DNA of 56,081 nucleotides from an uncultured Kiritimatiellota bacterium (GCA_934675625.1 CAKURH010000007.1:1-56081), one strand, 5' to 3'; shown: positions 17,332 through 25,823, counted from the first letter of the stretch. A program made the numbers and translations. The notes: generated by a model from the sequence alone, not told the origin.

Positions 17332-18918
17332 TCATTTGATTACGTATTCCTTGACATTGCGAATCACCACAGGCTCACGCCCATCCCGACGGCCGACAGA
17401 TTCGTTCGCCGCCACCACGACCCGTCCGATCAGCGCGCGTTCATGGCGGCGCGCCGAATCGACGAAGACATCAATCGCCGTTCCGTGCCCCGCGTCCACG
17501 CCCCAGCCGCACGATTCAAAGCGATTTGAGCAGATCGTGACGTCCTGCGGAACAAGCCCCTCGCCCCAGCTTTCTTCGGCCGCGACCAAGACGCCGGGAC
17601 AGCGCGTCCGAAAGAAGCGGTTTCCCGTCACAAGGGCCCGCGAGCATTTCACGAGCAGCCCACGCCCCGGCGTGTCGCCCACCGTGTTGTCGCGAAAGAC
17701 CAGCTCCGGGTCGCACGAGAGGTTCGCCAAGTAGACGTCTTCGGGAATCGCACGGTCGAGCTCCAGTCGACAGGGCAGCGTCGCGGACGACGCGATGACA
17801 CGCGCGCAACCAACCGGCTCCAGCGTACCTCGGCGCACGAACGCGACATCCTCGCCGACTTCCGGGAACTCAGGCTCCAACGCATGCAGGTCACACCCGC
17901 TCGGCAGGCGCGCCGTGGCCGTCCGTCCCCGGATGTCCGAAAGGGCCAAGTAGTAGCTGTGGACGTTCAGACCGTCGTCGCCCATGCCCCGCAACGTGCA
18001 GCCTTCGGCCCGCAGGACGCCCGAGCAGCACGCGAAGTGAGTGGCGTCCGTGTTCGTGCTCATCGCCATTCCCGGACACGGCGCGACCTCGACGCCGCGC
18101 AGCGTCACGTCCCGGCAGCGGAAGCCGACGATGCCCATGCCGCTCATCGAGCGAATCACGACGCGCTCCAGCGTGACTTGCACACAACGCGACAAGCGAA
18201 TCGCCGGACGCGAATGGAGCGTGTGCGAGAAATAAAGATCCGCCCCCAGCATGTCGCCGTTCGCCGGATAGGCGCAGCGAAAGGCGTCTGCCGACAGGAC
18301 GCGGAGGCCTTCTAGTCCCTCGGCCTTGGCACCCCAGAGATGCGGACGCGGCAACAGCGTGCCGTCCGATGCGAAGAACAGGCCGCGCATCAGCGGCGCG
18401 ACCGCCGGATTGAACGGCGTCATCGGATCGATCGCCACGTCGATTGTCGCCGCTGCGCGGTCTTGCCGCACGACGCGCCCGCGCGAGAACGGCAGACGAA
18501 GGTGGCCCAGTTCCAGCCCGCGAACCGTCAGGCCGACGGCACAGCGCGCCGCGACGAACTCGCCAAAGCCGGCCAGCACGATCCGCGCGCCGTCGGCCAG
18601 AACCGTGACGTTCGTCGTGCCCGACAGGTCAAGGACGGTCGAAAACGGGAAGTCCGCCCGAAACATCTTCGTCTGCGGATCGCGCCCGTAGCGCCCGGAC
18701 AGGACATCCGCCGCGACCGCCTGCGCACACGTGTCGCGCACGGCGTAGTCGCCCGGCGGAATGACCAGCTGCCCGCCCGGATTCGCCCGGCACCAGTCCG
18801 CCGCTTGCGCGAACCGCGCCGCGTTCGCGCCGCCGAAGTCGGTCAGACGCGCCGTCGGCCGCGCCCACGCCGCTTCGGACGCGAGGACGGCCAGCATTGC
18901 AACTGCGCAACGAATCAT
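17332..18918 (-). CDS. Secreted right-handed parallel beta-helix protein (pectate-lyase/GH28 fold)
   Basis: A 528-aa protein with signal peptide MIRCAVAMLAVLASEAAWA. It begins with the ARLTDFGGANAARFAQAAD motif typical of the pectate-lyase-superfamily N-cap, then stacked coils such as CVQVTLERVVIRSMSGMGIV, DVTLRGVEVAPCPGM and LRAEGCTLRGMGDDGLNVHS. The GDDGLNV block is where GH28-like enzymes often carry active-site Asp residues, so a glycosidase or lyase is plausible. It starts 10 nt after the stop of the large repeat protein and precedes the esterase fusion, so these genes are one transcript. Substrate unknown; a pectic glycan is inferred from the neighbours. Confidence 0.75.
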   Translation of the reverse strand: MIRCAVAMLAVLASEAAWARPTARLTDFGGANAARFAQAADWCRANPGGQLVIPPGDYAVRDTCAQAVAADVLSGRYGRDPQTKMFRADFPFSTVLDLSGTTNVTVLADGARIVLAGFGEFVAARCAVGLTVRGLELGHLRLPFSRGRVVRQDRAAATIDVAIDPMTPFNPAVAPLMRGLFFASDGTLLPRPHLWGAKAEGLEGLRVLSADAFRCAYPANGDMLGADLYFSHTLHSRPAIRLSRCVQVTLERVVIRSMSGMGIVGFRCRDVTLRGVEVAPCPGMAMSTNTDATHFACCSGVLRAEGCTLRGMGDDGLNVHSYYLALSDIRGRTATARLPSGCDLHALEPEFPEVGEDVAFVRRGTLEPVGCARVIASSATLPCRLELDRAIPEDVYLANLSCDPELVFRDNTVGDTPGRGLLVKCSRALVTGNRFFRTRCPGVLVAAEESWGEGLVPQDVTICSNRFESCGWGVDAGHGTAIDVFVDSARRHERALIGRVVVAANESVGRRDGREPVVIRNVKEYVIK

Positions 18919-18928
18919 CGCACAGCCC

Positions 18929-21880
18929 TCAGCGAAGGATGAGCATCACCCCTTCGGAACCAACCCGCAGATTGCCCGAACCCGTGACGTGCCCGACAAG
19001 CTGCTCGCGTGTCACCGGCCGATAGGATTCCGTCGTCTCGTCCCACAGGTAGGCCGCCGCAAACTTCTGCCGCGTCCCCGCCGGAATCTCGACCTGTCCC
19101 GCGTCACGGATGTAGAGCGCGGCCCGCTTCGATCCGAGCGCCTGGCTCTTGCCCAGTTTCAGGACACCCGTGCCCGACACGGACACGCGCGTCGCATTCG
19201 GCCACGTGGCATCCGTGAACGTGAGCGAGCCGCTCGAAACGGACACCTCGCCGACGGACGTCACCGTGGTGTTGGAAATGCAGAGTTCACCGCCTGAGCC
19301 GCCCGCATAATCAAGCGAGACGCTGCCGCCGAAGTCGCCGACATAGACCGTCCGCCGCGAACTGCCCTGCACCGTCAGCTTCGCGCCGGCCTCGCCGACG
19401 ACGGAGCCCGCCACAAACGCGCCGCCCGAATTGACGGCGGACGACAGCTCCCGGACAGACTGAACCGTGCCGTTCAGCGCCAGCGTGCCGAGGCCGATCT
19501 CCACCGTGGCGTTCGCAATCGCGTTGTCGGCCTTCAGCTCGACCATGCCGCCCTGCGTCATCGAAAGGGTCGCGCTGTAGCCTTTGTCGCCGAGCGTGCT
19601 GTCGCCCACCTCGAACGTGTAGCGCGCCGACGGCCCCTGCGCATACAGGCCGCCCCACAGCAGATAGACCGGGTTCGTGCGGAAGACGACTTCGCCCGAA
19701 TTCAGCATGGCCTTGTTCTGGAACTCGGCGCCACCGGTGAGGATTGTCGTACCCATGCCGGAGAAGAGGAACGACGTCTTGACCGTCAACTTCCCGCCCA
19801 GCACGTTCGTCGTCCCCGTCTCGGACTGAATCGTGGCCGGATTGACGACCGACGTCGTGCCGAGCTTGCTGACCGGGATGTTGACGACGGCCTTGTCAAG
19901 CACGAGCGTCGCGCCCTTCTCCGAATCGACGGCGAGCGCGCCCGTGCCGTCCACCGTGCCCGCCACGCGCAGGGCGCCGCCCGAAACGGTGAGCGTCCCG
20001 TTCACTTGGCTCTGTCCGCCCAAGCGAGCCGAGCCGACGCCCGTCTTCGTGACGGCACCCGCCGTTTCGATGCCTTCGGCAAAATCAAGAAGCGCCCCTT
20101 CGCCGACGGCAACCGACGGATCGGCGGCGAAAGCCAACGGCTTTTCAAAGGCGTACGTCCGCGCGATGTCAGCGGCCGCGACCGTCACGCCACCCAAGAC
20201 GAGGAAGCGCGTGTCCGCTGCGCCGCCGACCGTGAAGTCAGTCGGCGCACTGAAGTCCACGGCGGCGAAGCGGACGGCGCCAGACGGGAAGACCGCCGAC
20301 GCCCCGGCCGTCGCGAACGTCGGATGATACGTGTACGTTCCGAAACTCAACGTGTCCGCAAGCCCCCAGTTCGCGCCCTTGGTTGCGTCCGTGCCCACGC
20401 TGCCGTTCCACGTAATGGGCGTGACGACGGTCGTCGCGCCGGAAATAGACTCCACGGAACCGCCGGAAATCTGGGTGAGGTCGGCGGACGAATAGGTTCC
20501 CGCCGACAGCAGTTCGCCATTGACCGTCAACGTCTTGAACTTCAGCGTCACACCCGCCGGAACGATGAGGCGCGCATCCTTGCCCAGCGTCAGGTCGACC
20601 GCGTTCGCGACAAATGGTGATGCACCCGCGCCAATCTCCAAGGCGCCAGTTCCCGTGACGGCGATCTGCGTCACGTTTGCGAACGTGGCCGTGCCGTTCA
20701 GGGCCAGCGTGCCGCCCTTCACGGAAATCGAACCGCTCATCGTGTTCGCGCGCGTCTGGAATTCCTGACGGAACGTGTCCGGCGCCTTGGAGTCAATCAC
20801 AAGGTTGATCGCGCCGTCCAGCGCAACGGACGCCGTCGCCGTCTTGTCCGCTTCGCCGGCAATCACCAGCGTGGCGAAAGCGGAAGACTTGTTGACGACC
20901 CGATAGCCGACCGCCGTCTCGCGCGGGCGCGCATCGGACTCAATCCACCGCAGCGTCTGCGTCCACGCGCCAGAGCCGCTGTTGTTCAGCTGAAGATACC
21001 CGGTCTCGTTTGCTGCATAGGCATCCGGCCCGCAGCAGGCGTGCTGCCCCTCGAAACGAAGCGACGGCCCGTTCAGCGCACCGTTCGCGCCGCACTTCAG
21101 GTACTGGCTGTCCAAAACAATCGCATCGATCGTGTTTTCTGCGGACGACAGGAGAAAGCCGCCCAACAGCCCGTTCTGCGCACTGACGGCGGCCCCGGTC
21201 TTGAACTGCCCTTTCAGCGTCGCGCAGGTCAAGGGGCCCGAGATCTCGACTTGGGCATGACAGGCGACGGCGACCGTCTTCCCGTCCGCCGAGAGACCCG
21301 CCGGGAACTTGTAGGTCGAGATGTCCATCCAGTTGTTCTTCCCAGAGGCGGCAAAGCTGCTGGAAATGAACACGTCACCCGACGCCTGCACACGGGAACT
21401 GAAAACCGACGGTCCATATTCGCTCTGGTCAAACGCGGGAGAGGCAGCCGTCGAATCGCCGACAATCTCCATGGCATTTGCGACGGTCAGGGCACCCGTG
21501 TCAATTCGGCACGCGGAATCGCCCGTGCCAGTGAGCTGAATGCGGCCCGTGCCAAACGGCGTGCCACCGACGCCATTCGCGGCCTTGAGGATGCCGCTGT
21601 CCACGACGATGCCGCCTGAAAACGTGTTCGCGAACGTACCGCCCTTGAATTGAAGCTGCGCCCCATTCGTGACGCGCAACGAGCCTGTCCCCGAAAGGAC
21701 GGTCTCAGGCGCATAGGTCGTCCCGCTCGCAACCTCCGTCTCACCCTCCAGAGCGACTTCCGCCGTCCACGCCGTCACGGCCAGGCAGGGAAGGAGCGCG
21801 AGCACACGGAGCGGCATCATACCCCCCCCCCCCCCCCCGAAATTTGCACGATTCAAAACATTTTTAATCGTTTTCATCAT
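18929..21880 (-). CDS. Secreted beta-strand repeat surface protein with a poly-G tract in its signal region
   Basis: An autotransporter-associated beta-strand repeat protein (about 980 aa) with no visible beta-barrel. Repeats such as GGTLALNGTATFANVTQIAV, followed by LTVNGELLSAGTYSSADLTQ, recur through the protein. CGGAGATAAG precedes a doubled ATG at 21880/21877, giving MKTIKNVLNRANF followed by six Gly codons, then a second doubled ATG (21820/21817) beginning MMPLRVLALLPCLAVTAWTA, a complete signal peptide. The Gly codons are a run of 17 G (21822-21838), so a one-base change would put the upstream start out of frame while the inner start could still be used. The C-terminus is GSEGVMLILR. 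Promoter B drives it with a 78-nt leader. The open frame extends to 22057, but that part covers the operator and is not coding. Confidence 0.7.
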   Translation of the reverse strand: MMKTIKNVLNRANFGGGGGGMMPLRVLALLPCLAVTAWTAEVALEGETEVASGTTYAPETVLSGTGSLRVTNGAQLQFKGGTFANTFSGGIVVDSGILKAANGVGGTPFGTGRIQLTGTGDSACRIDTGALTVANAMEIVGDSTAASPAFDQSEYGPSVFSSRVQASGDVFISSSFAASGKNNWMDISTYKFPAGLSADGKTVAVACHAQVEISGPLTCATLKGQFKTGAAVSAQNGLLGGFLLSSAENTIDAIVLDSQYLKCGANGALNGPSLRFEGQHACCGPDAYAANETGYLQLNNSGSGAWTQTLRWIESDARPRETAVGYRVVNKSSAFATLVIAGEADKTATASVALDGAINLVIDSKAPDTFRQEFQTRANTMSGSISVKGGTLALNGTATFANVTQIAVTGTGALEIGAGASPFVANAVDLTLGKDARLIVPAGVTLKFKTLTVNGELLSAGTYSSADLTQISGGSVESISGATTVVTPITWNGSVGTDATKGANWGLADTLSFGTYTYHPTFATAGASAVFPSGAVRFAAVDFSAPTDFTVGGAADTRFLVLGGVTVAAADIARTYAFEKPLAFAADPSVAVGEGALLDFAEGIETAGAVTKTGVGSARLGGQSQVNGTLTVSGGALRVAGTVDGTGALAVDSEKGATLVLDKAVVNIPVSKLGTTSVVNPATIQSETGTTNVLGGKLTVKTSFLFSGMGTTILTGGAEFQNKAMLNSGEVVFRTNPVYLLWGGLYAQGPSARYTFEVGDSTLGDKGYSATLSMTQGGMVELKADNAIANATVEIGLGTLALNGTVQSVRELSSAVNSGGAFVAGSVVGEAGAKLTVQGSSRRTVYVGDFGGSVSLDYAGGSGGELCISNTTVTSVGEVSVSSGSLTFTDATWPNATRVSVSGTGVLKLGKSQALGSKRAALYIRDAGQVEIPAGTRQKFAAAYLWDETTESYRPVTREQLVGHVTGSGNLRVGSEGVMLILR
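21822..21838. repeat. Homopolymer of 17 C (G on the coding strand), candidate phase-variation tract
   Basis: Seventeen C on the + strand encode Gly codons between two possible start sites of the surface protein. At this length the current frame joins MKTIKNVLNRANF to the signal peptide; 16 or 18 would break it. Long G runs slip during replication. Such tracts are also prone to sequencing error, so the length needs confirmation from reads. Confidence 0.85.
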
Positions 21881-21958
21881 CTTATCTCCGTTGTGTGAAT
21901 TCCCGAACTCCGCGCATGATGCAGACCGTCTGCACCCTCCGCCAAGTTTACGGAACAT

Positions 21959-22022
21959 AGTATACACCACCGACGGCGAAAAGTAAATTGCGTTTCCTAA
22001 AAAAACGATTGCAATTTTTGAA
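21959..22022 (-). promoter_or_regulatory. Promoter B with tandem XylR/AraC-type operator
   Basis: On the minus strand: TTCAAAAATTGCAAT (22022-22008), 6 nt, TTTAGGAAACGCAAT (22001-21987), 22 nt, then TATACT (21964-21959). Spacings are identical to those of promoter A, and the 22-nt spacer is nearly identical as well (CTTTTCGCCGTCGGTGGTG). It drives the repeat protein, beta-helix, esterase and three-domain genes. Confidence 0.75.
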
Positions 22023-22032
22023 AAACGCAGCC

Positions 22033-23205
22033 TCAACACGGACGACCACCCGCCCAAATTTCCGTATCCGCATAATGTGCCACGACATTTGGAGAGGACG
22101 CCCCTGAATAGACGACAAGCGGATTCGTCGCCTGAGGTGCCAACGCGCAGAATGCCTTGAGGCTTGCGCTCATTGACGTGACATAAGTCGAGGAGCTCTT
22201 GACTTCTCTTGGCAGAAGCCGAAGCCCGTCTTCCAGCAACAGGTCAACCTCTATCGATCCAGACGCATTGCGATAAAAATAGAGATCCGAATCAAGACCA
22301 CGGTTCAGGCGGTGCTTCAAAGCCTCCACCATCACCATGTTCTCGAAGAGATGCCCCATGAGAGGATGTGTCGCAAGCTGGTCGACCGTCCGGATGCCAA
22401 GGAGATAGGTCGCCAGTCCCGTTTCGGTAAAGCAGATTTTCGGCGCTTTCGTCTGGCGTTTCCCGAAATTGTTGTGGTAAGGCTTGACAGGAAAGACGAT
22501 ATACGAGGCACGGAGAACGCTCAGCCAGTTTGCTATTGTCTTGTCGCTCACGCCAACATCATTGGCCAAGGACTGCTTGTTCAGCTGACGCCCCACGTGC
22601 CCTGCCAACAGTTTCACGAACAGTTCAAACCGGTCAAGGTCGGAAACGTTCAGGAGCCGCCGCGCATCGCGTTCAACATATGTCCTGAAGTAGTCCGCAT
22701 AGAATTGCGGCGCGTCAATGGAATCCACAAGCCTGCGCGGCATGAAGCCGTCCAGCAGCATCTGATCGCGCCGCATGACGTCGACGCCCGCTCGCTTCAG
22801 TTCGACGAATGACAGTGGCAACAGTTCCACCATGCCCGTACGACCTGCCAATGTCTCGCTGACGGCCTGTGCAAGTTCCGGCTGATGCGAACCCGTCAAG
22901 ATAAAGCGCCCTTTGTCGGGATTCTGATCCACCTCAACCTGGACATATTCCAAGAGCTGCGGCAATTTCTGGATCTCATCCAGAATCATCGGGCCTCGTT
23001 CGGCCGAGACAAACGCCTTCGGATCTGTCATGGCCAAATCACGCACATCGCTCGTTTCAAGATTATGGTACGCATGCTGTGGGAACAAATGCCGTATGAG
23101 CGTCGTCTTGCCCGACTGCCGTGGCCCGGTAACCGTGACAATCGGATAAAAGCCTGCCAATTTCAGGACATGGTTCTCGATTTCGCGCTCAATGTACATC
23201 TGCAT
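22033..23205 (-). CDS. AAA ATPase with DUF4143 domain (copy 1)
   Basis: A 390-aa ATPase of the AAA_14/DUF4143 type. GPRQSGKTTLIRH near residue 28 is Walker A, GPMILDEIQKLP is Walker B, and FILTGSHQPEL is a sensor-like strand. The C-terminal half contains the DUF4143 region ending in a REVKSSSTYV segment resembling a nuclease-like fold motif. Family function is unknown; members are abundant, patchy and often multicopy in gut bacteria. The start ATG has CGGAGG upstream and a TATAAT at 23226-23231. A 19-bp inverted repeat lies at 23246-23286. It is unrelated in role to the glycan genes around it and is bounded by direct repeats, suggesting it arrived as a unit. Confidence 0.85.
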   Translation of the reverse strand: MQMYIEREIENHVLKLAGFYPIVTVTGPRQSGKTTLIRHLFPQHAYHNLETSDVRDLAMTDPKAFVSAERGPMILDEIQKLPQLLEYVQVEVDQNPDKGRFILTGSHQPELAQAVSETLAGRTGMVELLPLSFVELKRAGVDVMRRDQMLLDGFMPRRLVDSIDAPQFYADYFRTYVERDARRLLNVSDLDRFELFVKLLAGHVGRQLNKQSLANDVGVSDKTIANWLSVLRASYIVFPVKPYHNNFGKRQTKAPKICFTETGLATYLLGIRTVDQLATHPLMGHLFENMVMVEALKHRLNRGLDSDLYFYRNASGSIEVDLLLEDGLRLLPREVKSSSTYVTSMSASLKAFCALAPQATNPLVVYSGASSPNVVAHYADTEIWAGGRPC

Positions 23206-23245
23206 TTCCTCCGTTGAACGCGGTAATTATAGCATACTAGCGCCC

Positions 23246-23286
23246 GTTCATGCAAATGCGAAATTAGATTTCGGATTTGCATGAAC
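23246..23286. promoter_or_regulatory. 19-bp inverted repeat overlapping the ATPase copy 1 promoter
   Basis: GTTCATGCAAATGCGAAAT and its mirror arm match at 18 of 19 positions around a TAG loop. The proximal arm covers the expected -35 position for the TATAAT at 23226-23231, so bound protein would block or recruit polymerase. Autoregulation by the ATPase product is one possibility. Confidence 0.5.
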
Positions 23287-23467
23287 TCTCCGTCCCCAAC
23301 CCTACCGCCCAAACCTGACCACGTGGAGACAGGCCCCGAAAGGTCTTCCTCCGTGCCTCCTCTCCTCTAAACCCTCCGCGTTAAACGCCGCAGGCATTCT
23401 CTCACACCTCTCGGATTGCTTTCGCTCAACGCGAAGATTACGGACATACATATAGATGCGGCAAACG

Positions 23468-23482
23468 ATTGCGATTTTTGAA
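23468..23482 (-). promoter_or_regulatory. Orphan XylR-type half-site
   Basis: Minus-strand TTCAAAAATCGCAAT matches the regulon half-site, but no partner lies 21 bp away and no -10 follows. It lies just after the stop of ATPase copy 2 and is probably a remnant of a promoter B duplication. Confidence 0.4.
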
Positions 23483-23506
23483 AAAAATGCAGCCTTCGAT
23501 GCCGCA

Positions 23507-24796
23507 TTAGGGCTTCAATGCTCCGATTGGGCAGACGATGACACCATCTTCCGGGCGTTCGTAGGAAAACTCGCCTTGCGCCGTGACGACCATAAGGAAC
23601 GACGGACTCGGCATGCGCTTCAGATCAATTTCACCCGAAAGCCGACACAGCGTCTTGACACCCTCTTCAATCAGGCGTTCGCCACCGAGCTTGACTTCCA
23701 CAAGGCCATAATGTCCATTCCGAAGGTGGACGACCGCGTCGCATTCCAGCCCGCTCTTGTCCTTGTAATGCGAAACCGAACCATTCAACGCTTCCGCATA
23801 CGTACGCAAGTCACGGGCAACAAGAGTCTCGAAGATGAAGCCAAACGTCTTGAGGTCATTCAACAGGTCGTCTGGCCCCAGCCCCAAGGACGCCGTGGCG
23901 ATGGACGGGTCAACGAAGTAGCGCGTGTCGGTCGTACGGATTGGCGTCTTGCAGCGAAGATTTGGACACCACGCCGGCATGTCTTCGAGAACGAATATCT
24001 TCTTCAGCGCATTGACGTATTCGTAGACCGTGTTCTCCGAGAAGGTGTTCGGCTCGTTTGACCCGAGATCCGCCCGTATCACGGATACGGCGGATTGTGT
24101 GCCCTGCAGACGCGCGAGTGACTTCAGCAGACGTCGCGTGAAGCTTGCATCCCGCCTGATCTCATCAACACGCGAAATGTCGTGCTCGGCAATGGCATCA
24201 ACATAGTCGAACGCCTGTCGAAGGGCCGCCCTGCCACGTTTCATCGTTGCCGCAACAGGCCATCCGCCACGGCATGCCAAATAGGCCAAGTCCTCTAACT
24301 TGTTCGGAGCCGAGTCTCCCAACGCCTTACGCCCAGCAAACAAGTCTCCCAGCGACACTCCCCCGGAAGATTCCCCGCTTTCGAAAAGCGTCATCGGACG
24401 CATCGTCAGCCAGGCGAAACGCCCCGTTCCCGTATGCTTGACGAGCTTCCTCTTTTTGTCGTCCGGCGGCACGGCACTTCCCGTCAAGATGAACTTCCCC
24501 AACGCATGCGAATGGTCGATGTCATAACGGATAGCATCCCAGAGCTGAGGCGCATCCTGCCATTCGTCAATCAAGCGCGGCGTTTCGCCGACAAGCAACC
24601 GCGATGGCCTCGTTTGCGCCATCAAGAGGTTCTGCTCGGCTGTCTCAGGATCATCCAGATAGATCACGCTCTTCGCGGCCTGTTCTGCCGTCGTCGTTTT
24701 CCCGCACCATTTGGGGCCTCTGACGACCACTGCACCTTTAGCTTCAAGAGCCTCTTCCAAAAGTGCGTCAAACAGTCTCTTTCTGTACGTAAACAT
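23507..24796 (-). CDS. AAA ATPase with DUF4143 domain (copy 2)
   Basis: A 429-aa relative of the other two ATPases. VVRGPKWCGKTTTAEQ near residue 23 is Walker A, RLIDEWQDAPQLW is Walker B, and FILTGSAVPPD is the next strand. The C-terminal part has the DUF4143 pattern, including CDAVVHLRNGHYGLVEVKLG. It diverges in sequence from copies 1 and 3, so it is not a recent duplicate. GGTAAAAT lies 6 nt before the ATG, again leaving almost no leader. Three 23-bp direct repeats lie 41-102 bp upstream. Confidence 0.85.
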   Translation of the reverse strand: MFTYRKRLFDALLEEALEAKGAVVVRGPKWCGKTTTAEQAAKSVIYLDDPETAEQNLLMAQTRPSRLLVGETPRLIDEWQDAPQLWDAIRYDIDHSHALGKFILTGSAVPPDDKKRKLVKHTGTGRFAWLTMRPMTLFESGESSGGVSLGDLFAGRKALGDSAPNKLEDLAYLACRGGWPVAATMKRGRAALRQAFDYVDAIAEHDISRVDEIRRDASFTRRLLKSLARLQGTQSAVSVIRADLGSNEPNTFSENTVYEYVNALKKIFVLEDMPAWCPNLRCKTPIRTTDTRYFVDPSIATASLGLGPDDLLNDLKTFGFIFETLVARDLRTYAEALNGSVSHYKDKSGLECDAVVHLRNGHYGLVEVKLGGERLIEEGVKTLCRLSGEIDLKRMPSPSFLMVVTAQGEFSYERPEDGVIVCPIGALKP

Positions 24797-24836
24797 GAGG
24801 AGATTTTACCATAAACGGGCACTCTCCGTCAATGTC

Positions 24837-24898
24837 ACCATGACAGTTGGCGTATTTTTACCATGACAGTTGGCGCGATTTCACCATGACAGTTGGCA
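24837..24898. repeat. Three 23-bp-period direct repeats
   Basis: ACCATGACAGTTGGCG occurs at 24837, 24860 and 24883 (last base A in the third), each copy starting exactly 23 bp after the previous one. This resembles iterated transposase-binding sites at the ends of IS21-type elements or a small array of regulator sites. No transposase gene is nearby. Confidence 0.75.
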
Positions 24899-24965
24899 CA
24901 TCAACTTGCGCGTTTCCGACTTGCGCGGACTAACGCACGCAAGGCACACCGCAACCCGACAACAC

Positions 24966-25001
24966 TGGGGACAGACCCCACCAATCGGGGGTCTGTCCCC
25001 A
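24966..25001. repeat. Dispersed palindrome, copy 2
   Basis: Same 14-bp perfect stem as at 8844-8879 (TGGGGACAGACCCC / GGGGTCTGTCCCCA, loop ACCAATCG), 37 nt downstream of the kduD stop. Two copies in one window, both right behind stop codons, suggest a repeat family with a 3'-end role. Confidence 0.85.
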
Positions 25002-25038
25002 TAAGATTTCACTCCGCATCATGCGTCGAACGCCGTCG

Positions 25039-25803
25039 CTAGCGCGCGAGCCAGCCGCCGTCGCAGGCGTAGGTGAAGCCCGTCACGTAGTCCGAAGCCG
25101 GGGACGCGAGGAAGACGCAGAGGCCCTTGAGGTCGTCCGGCGTGCCCCAGCGTCCGGCGGGAATGCGGTCGAGAATCGCCTTGTTGCGCCTCTTGTCCGC
25201 CCGGATCGGCGCGGTGTTCGCCGTCGCGATGTAGCCCGGCGCGATCGCGTTCACGCAGATGCCGTCCCTCGAGAGCTCGTTCGCCATGAGCATCGTGAGC
25301 GACTTGATGCCGCCCTTCGAGGCCGCGTAGCCCGGCACGAGGATGCCGCCCTGGAACGAGAGCATCGACGCGATGTTGATGATCTTGCCGCCCTGTCCCT
25401 GCGCGATCATCTGCCGCGCCACCGCCTGCGAGAGGAAGAACGGCGTCGAGAGGTTGATCGAGATGACGTCGTTCCAGTTCTTCGCCGAATGTTCCGTGAA
25501 CGGCTCGCGGCGGATGATGCCCGCGTTGTTGATGAGAATGTCGATGCGTCCCAGCGACTTCACGACCTTCGCGACGATCTTCGGAGCCGCCCTTTCGCCC
25601 TTCGCGAGGTCGGCCTTGAGGCCGATCGCCCGGCGGCCGAGCTTGCGGATCGCCGCAAGCGTCTCGTCCATCGGAATGACGTCGACGACCGCGACATCCG
25701 CGCCCGCCTCCGCGAGGCCAAGGGCGTAGGCCTGTCCGATGCCGCGCCCCGCGCCCGTGACGACGGCCACCTTGCCGTCCAGCTTGAACTGATCGAGTAT
25801 CAT
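25039..25803 (-). CDS. kduD: 2-keto-3-deoxy-D-gluconate-forming dehydrogenase KduD (SDR family)
   Basis: A 254-aa short-chain dehydrogenase that reduces 2,5-diketo-3-deoxygluconate to 2-keto-3-deoxygluconate with NAD(P)H in the cytosol. TGAGRGIGQAYAL is the nucleotide-binding loop, NNAGIIRR the structural motif, and VPGYAASKGG carries the catalytic Tyr and Lys. Start 25803 is chosen for the AAAGGAGATTCA ribosome-binding site and because MILDQFKLDGKVAVV is the normal N-terminus. It is last in the EIIC-DUF4861-kduI-kduD order. KDG kinase and aldolase are not in the window. Confidence 0.92.
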   Translation of the reverse strand: MILDQFKLDGKVAVVTGAGRGIGQAYALGLAEAGADVAVVDVIPMDETLAAIRKLGRRAIGLKADLAKGERAAPKIVAKVVKSLGRIDILINNAGIIRREPFTEHSAKNWNDVISINLSTPFFLSQAVARQMIAQGQGGKIINIASMLSFQGGILVPGYAASKGGIKSLTMLMANELSRDGICVNAIAPGYIATANTAPIRADKRRNKAILDRIPAGRWGTPDDLKGLCVFLASPASDYVTGFTYACDGGWLAR

Positions 25804-25823
25804 TGAATCTCCTTTTCGTTTGA

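Larger units (their letters stand above)
22003..23495. other. ATPase cassette flanked by about 31-33-bp direct repeats
   Basis: The sequence at 22003-22033 (part of promoter B) and at 23463-23495 match over about 31 positions (AAACGATTGC-A/G-ATTTTTGAAAAA, a 2-nt gap, then GCAGCCT). They bracket the first AAA ATPase gene and its upstream palindrome. The right copy has only one operator half-site (23468-23482) and no promoter. This looks like a duplication or insertion scar that displaced the original upstream sequence of promoter B. Confidence 0.45.
23206..23506. other. Gene-free gap upstream of ATPase copy 1
   Basis: No gene is seen. The gap holds the ATPase promoter (-10 at 23226-23231), the inverted repeat 23246-23286, a degenerate CTCCGTGCCTCCTCT-like repeat near 23349, and the orphan operator half-site 23468-23482. 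Confidence 0.6.

Noticed and set aside
21881..22057. N-terminal extension of the repeat protein to 22057
   Set aside because: The extension translates through operator and -10 of promoter B; the similar open reading at promoter A shows that this is conserved DNA, not protein.
24837..24898. CRISPR array
   Set aside because: Repeat unit 16 bp with 7-bp spacers; periods too short and no cas genes.
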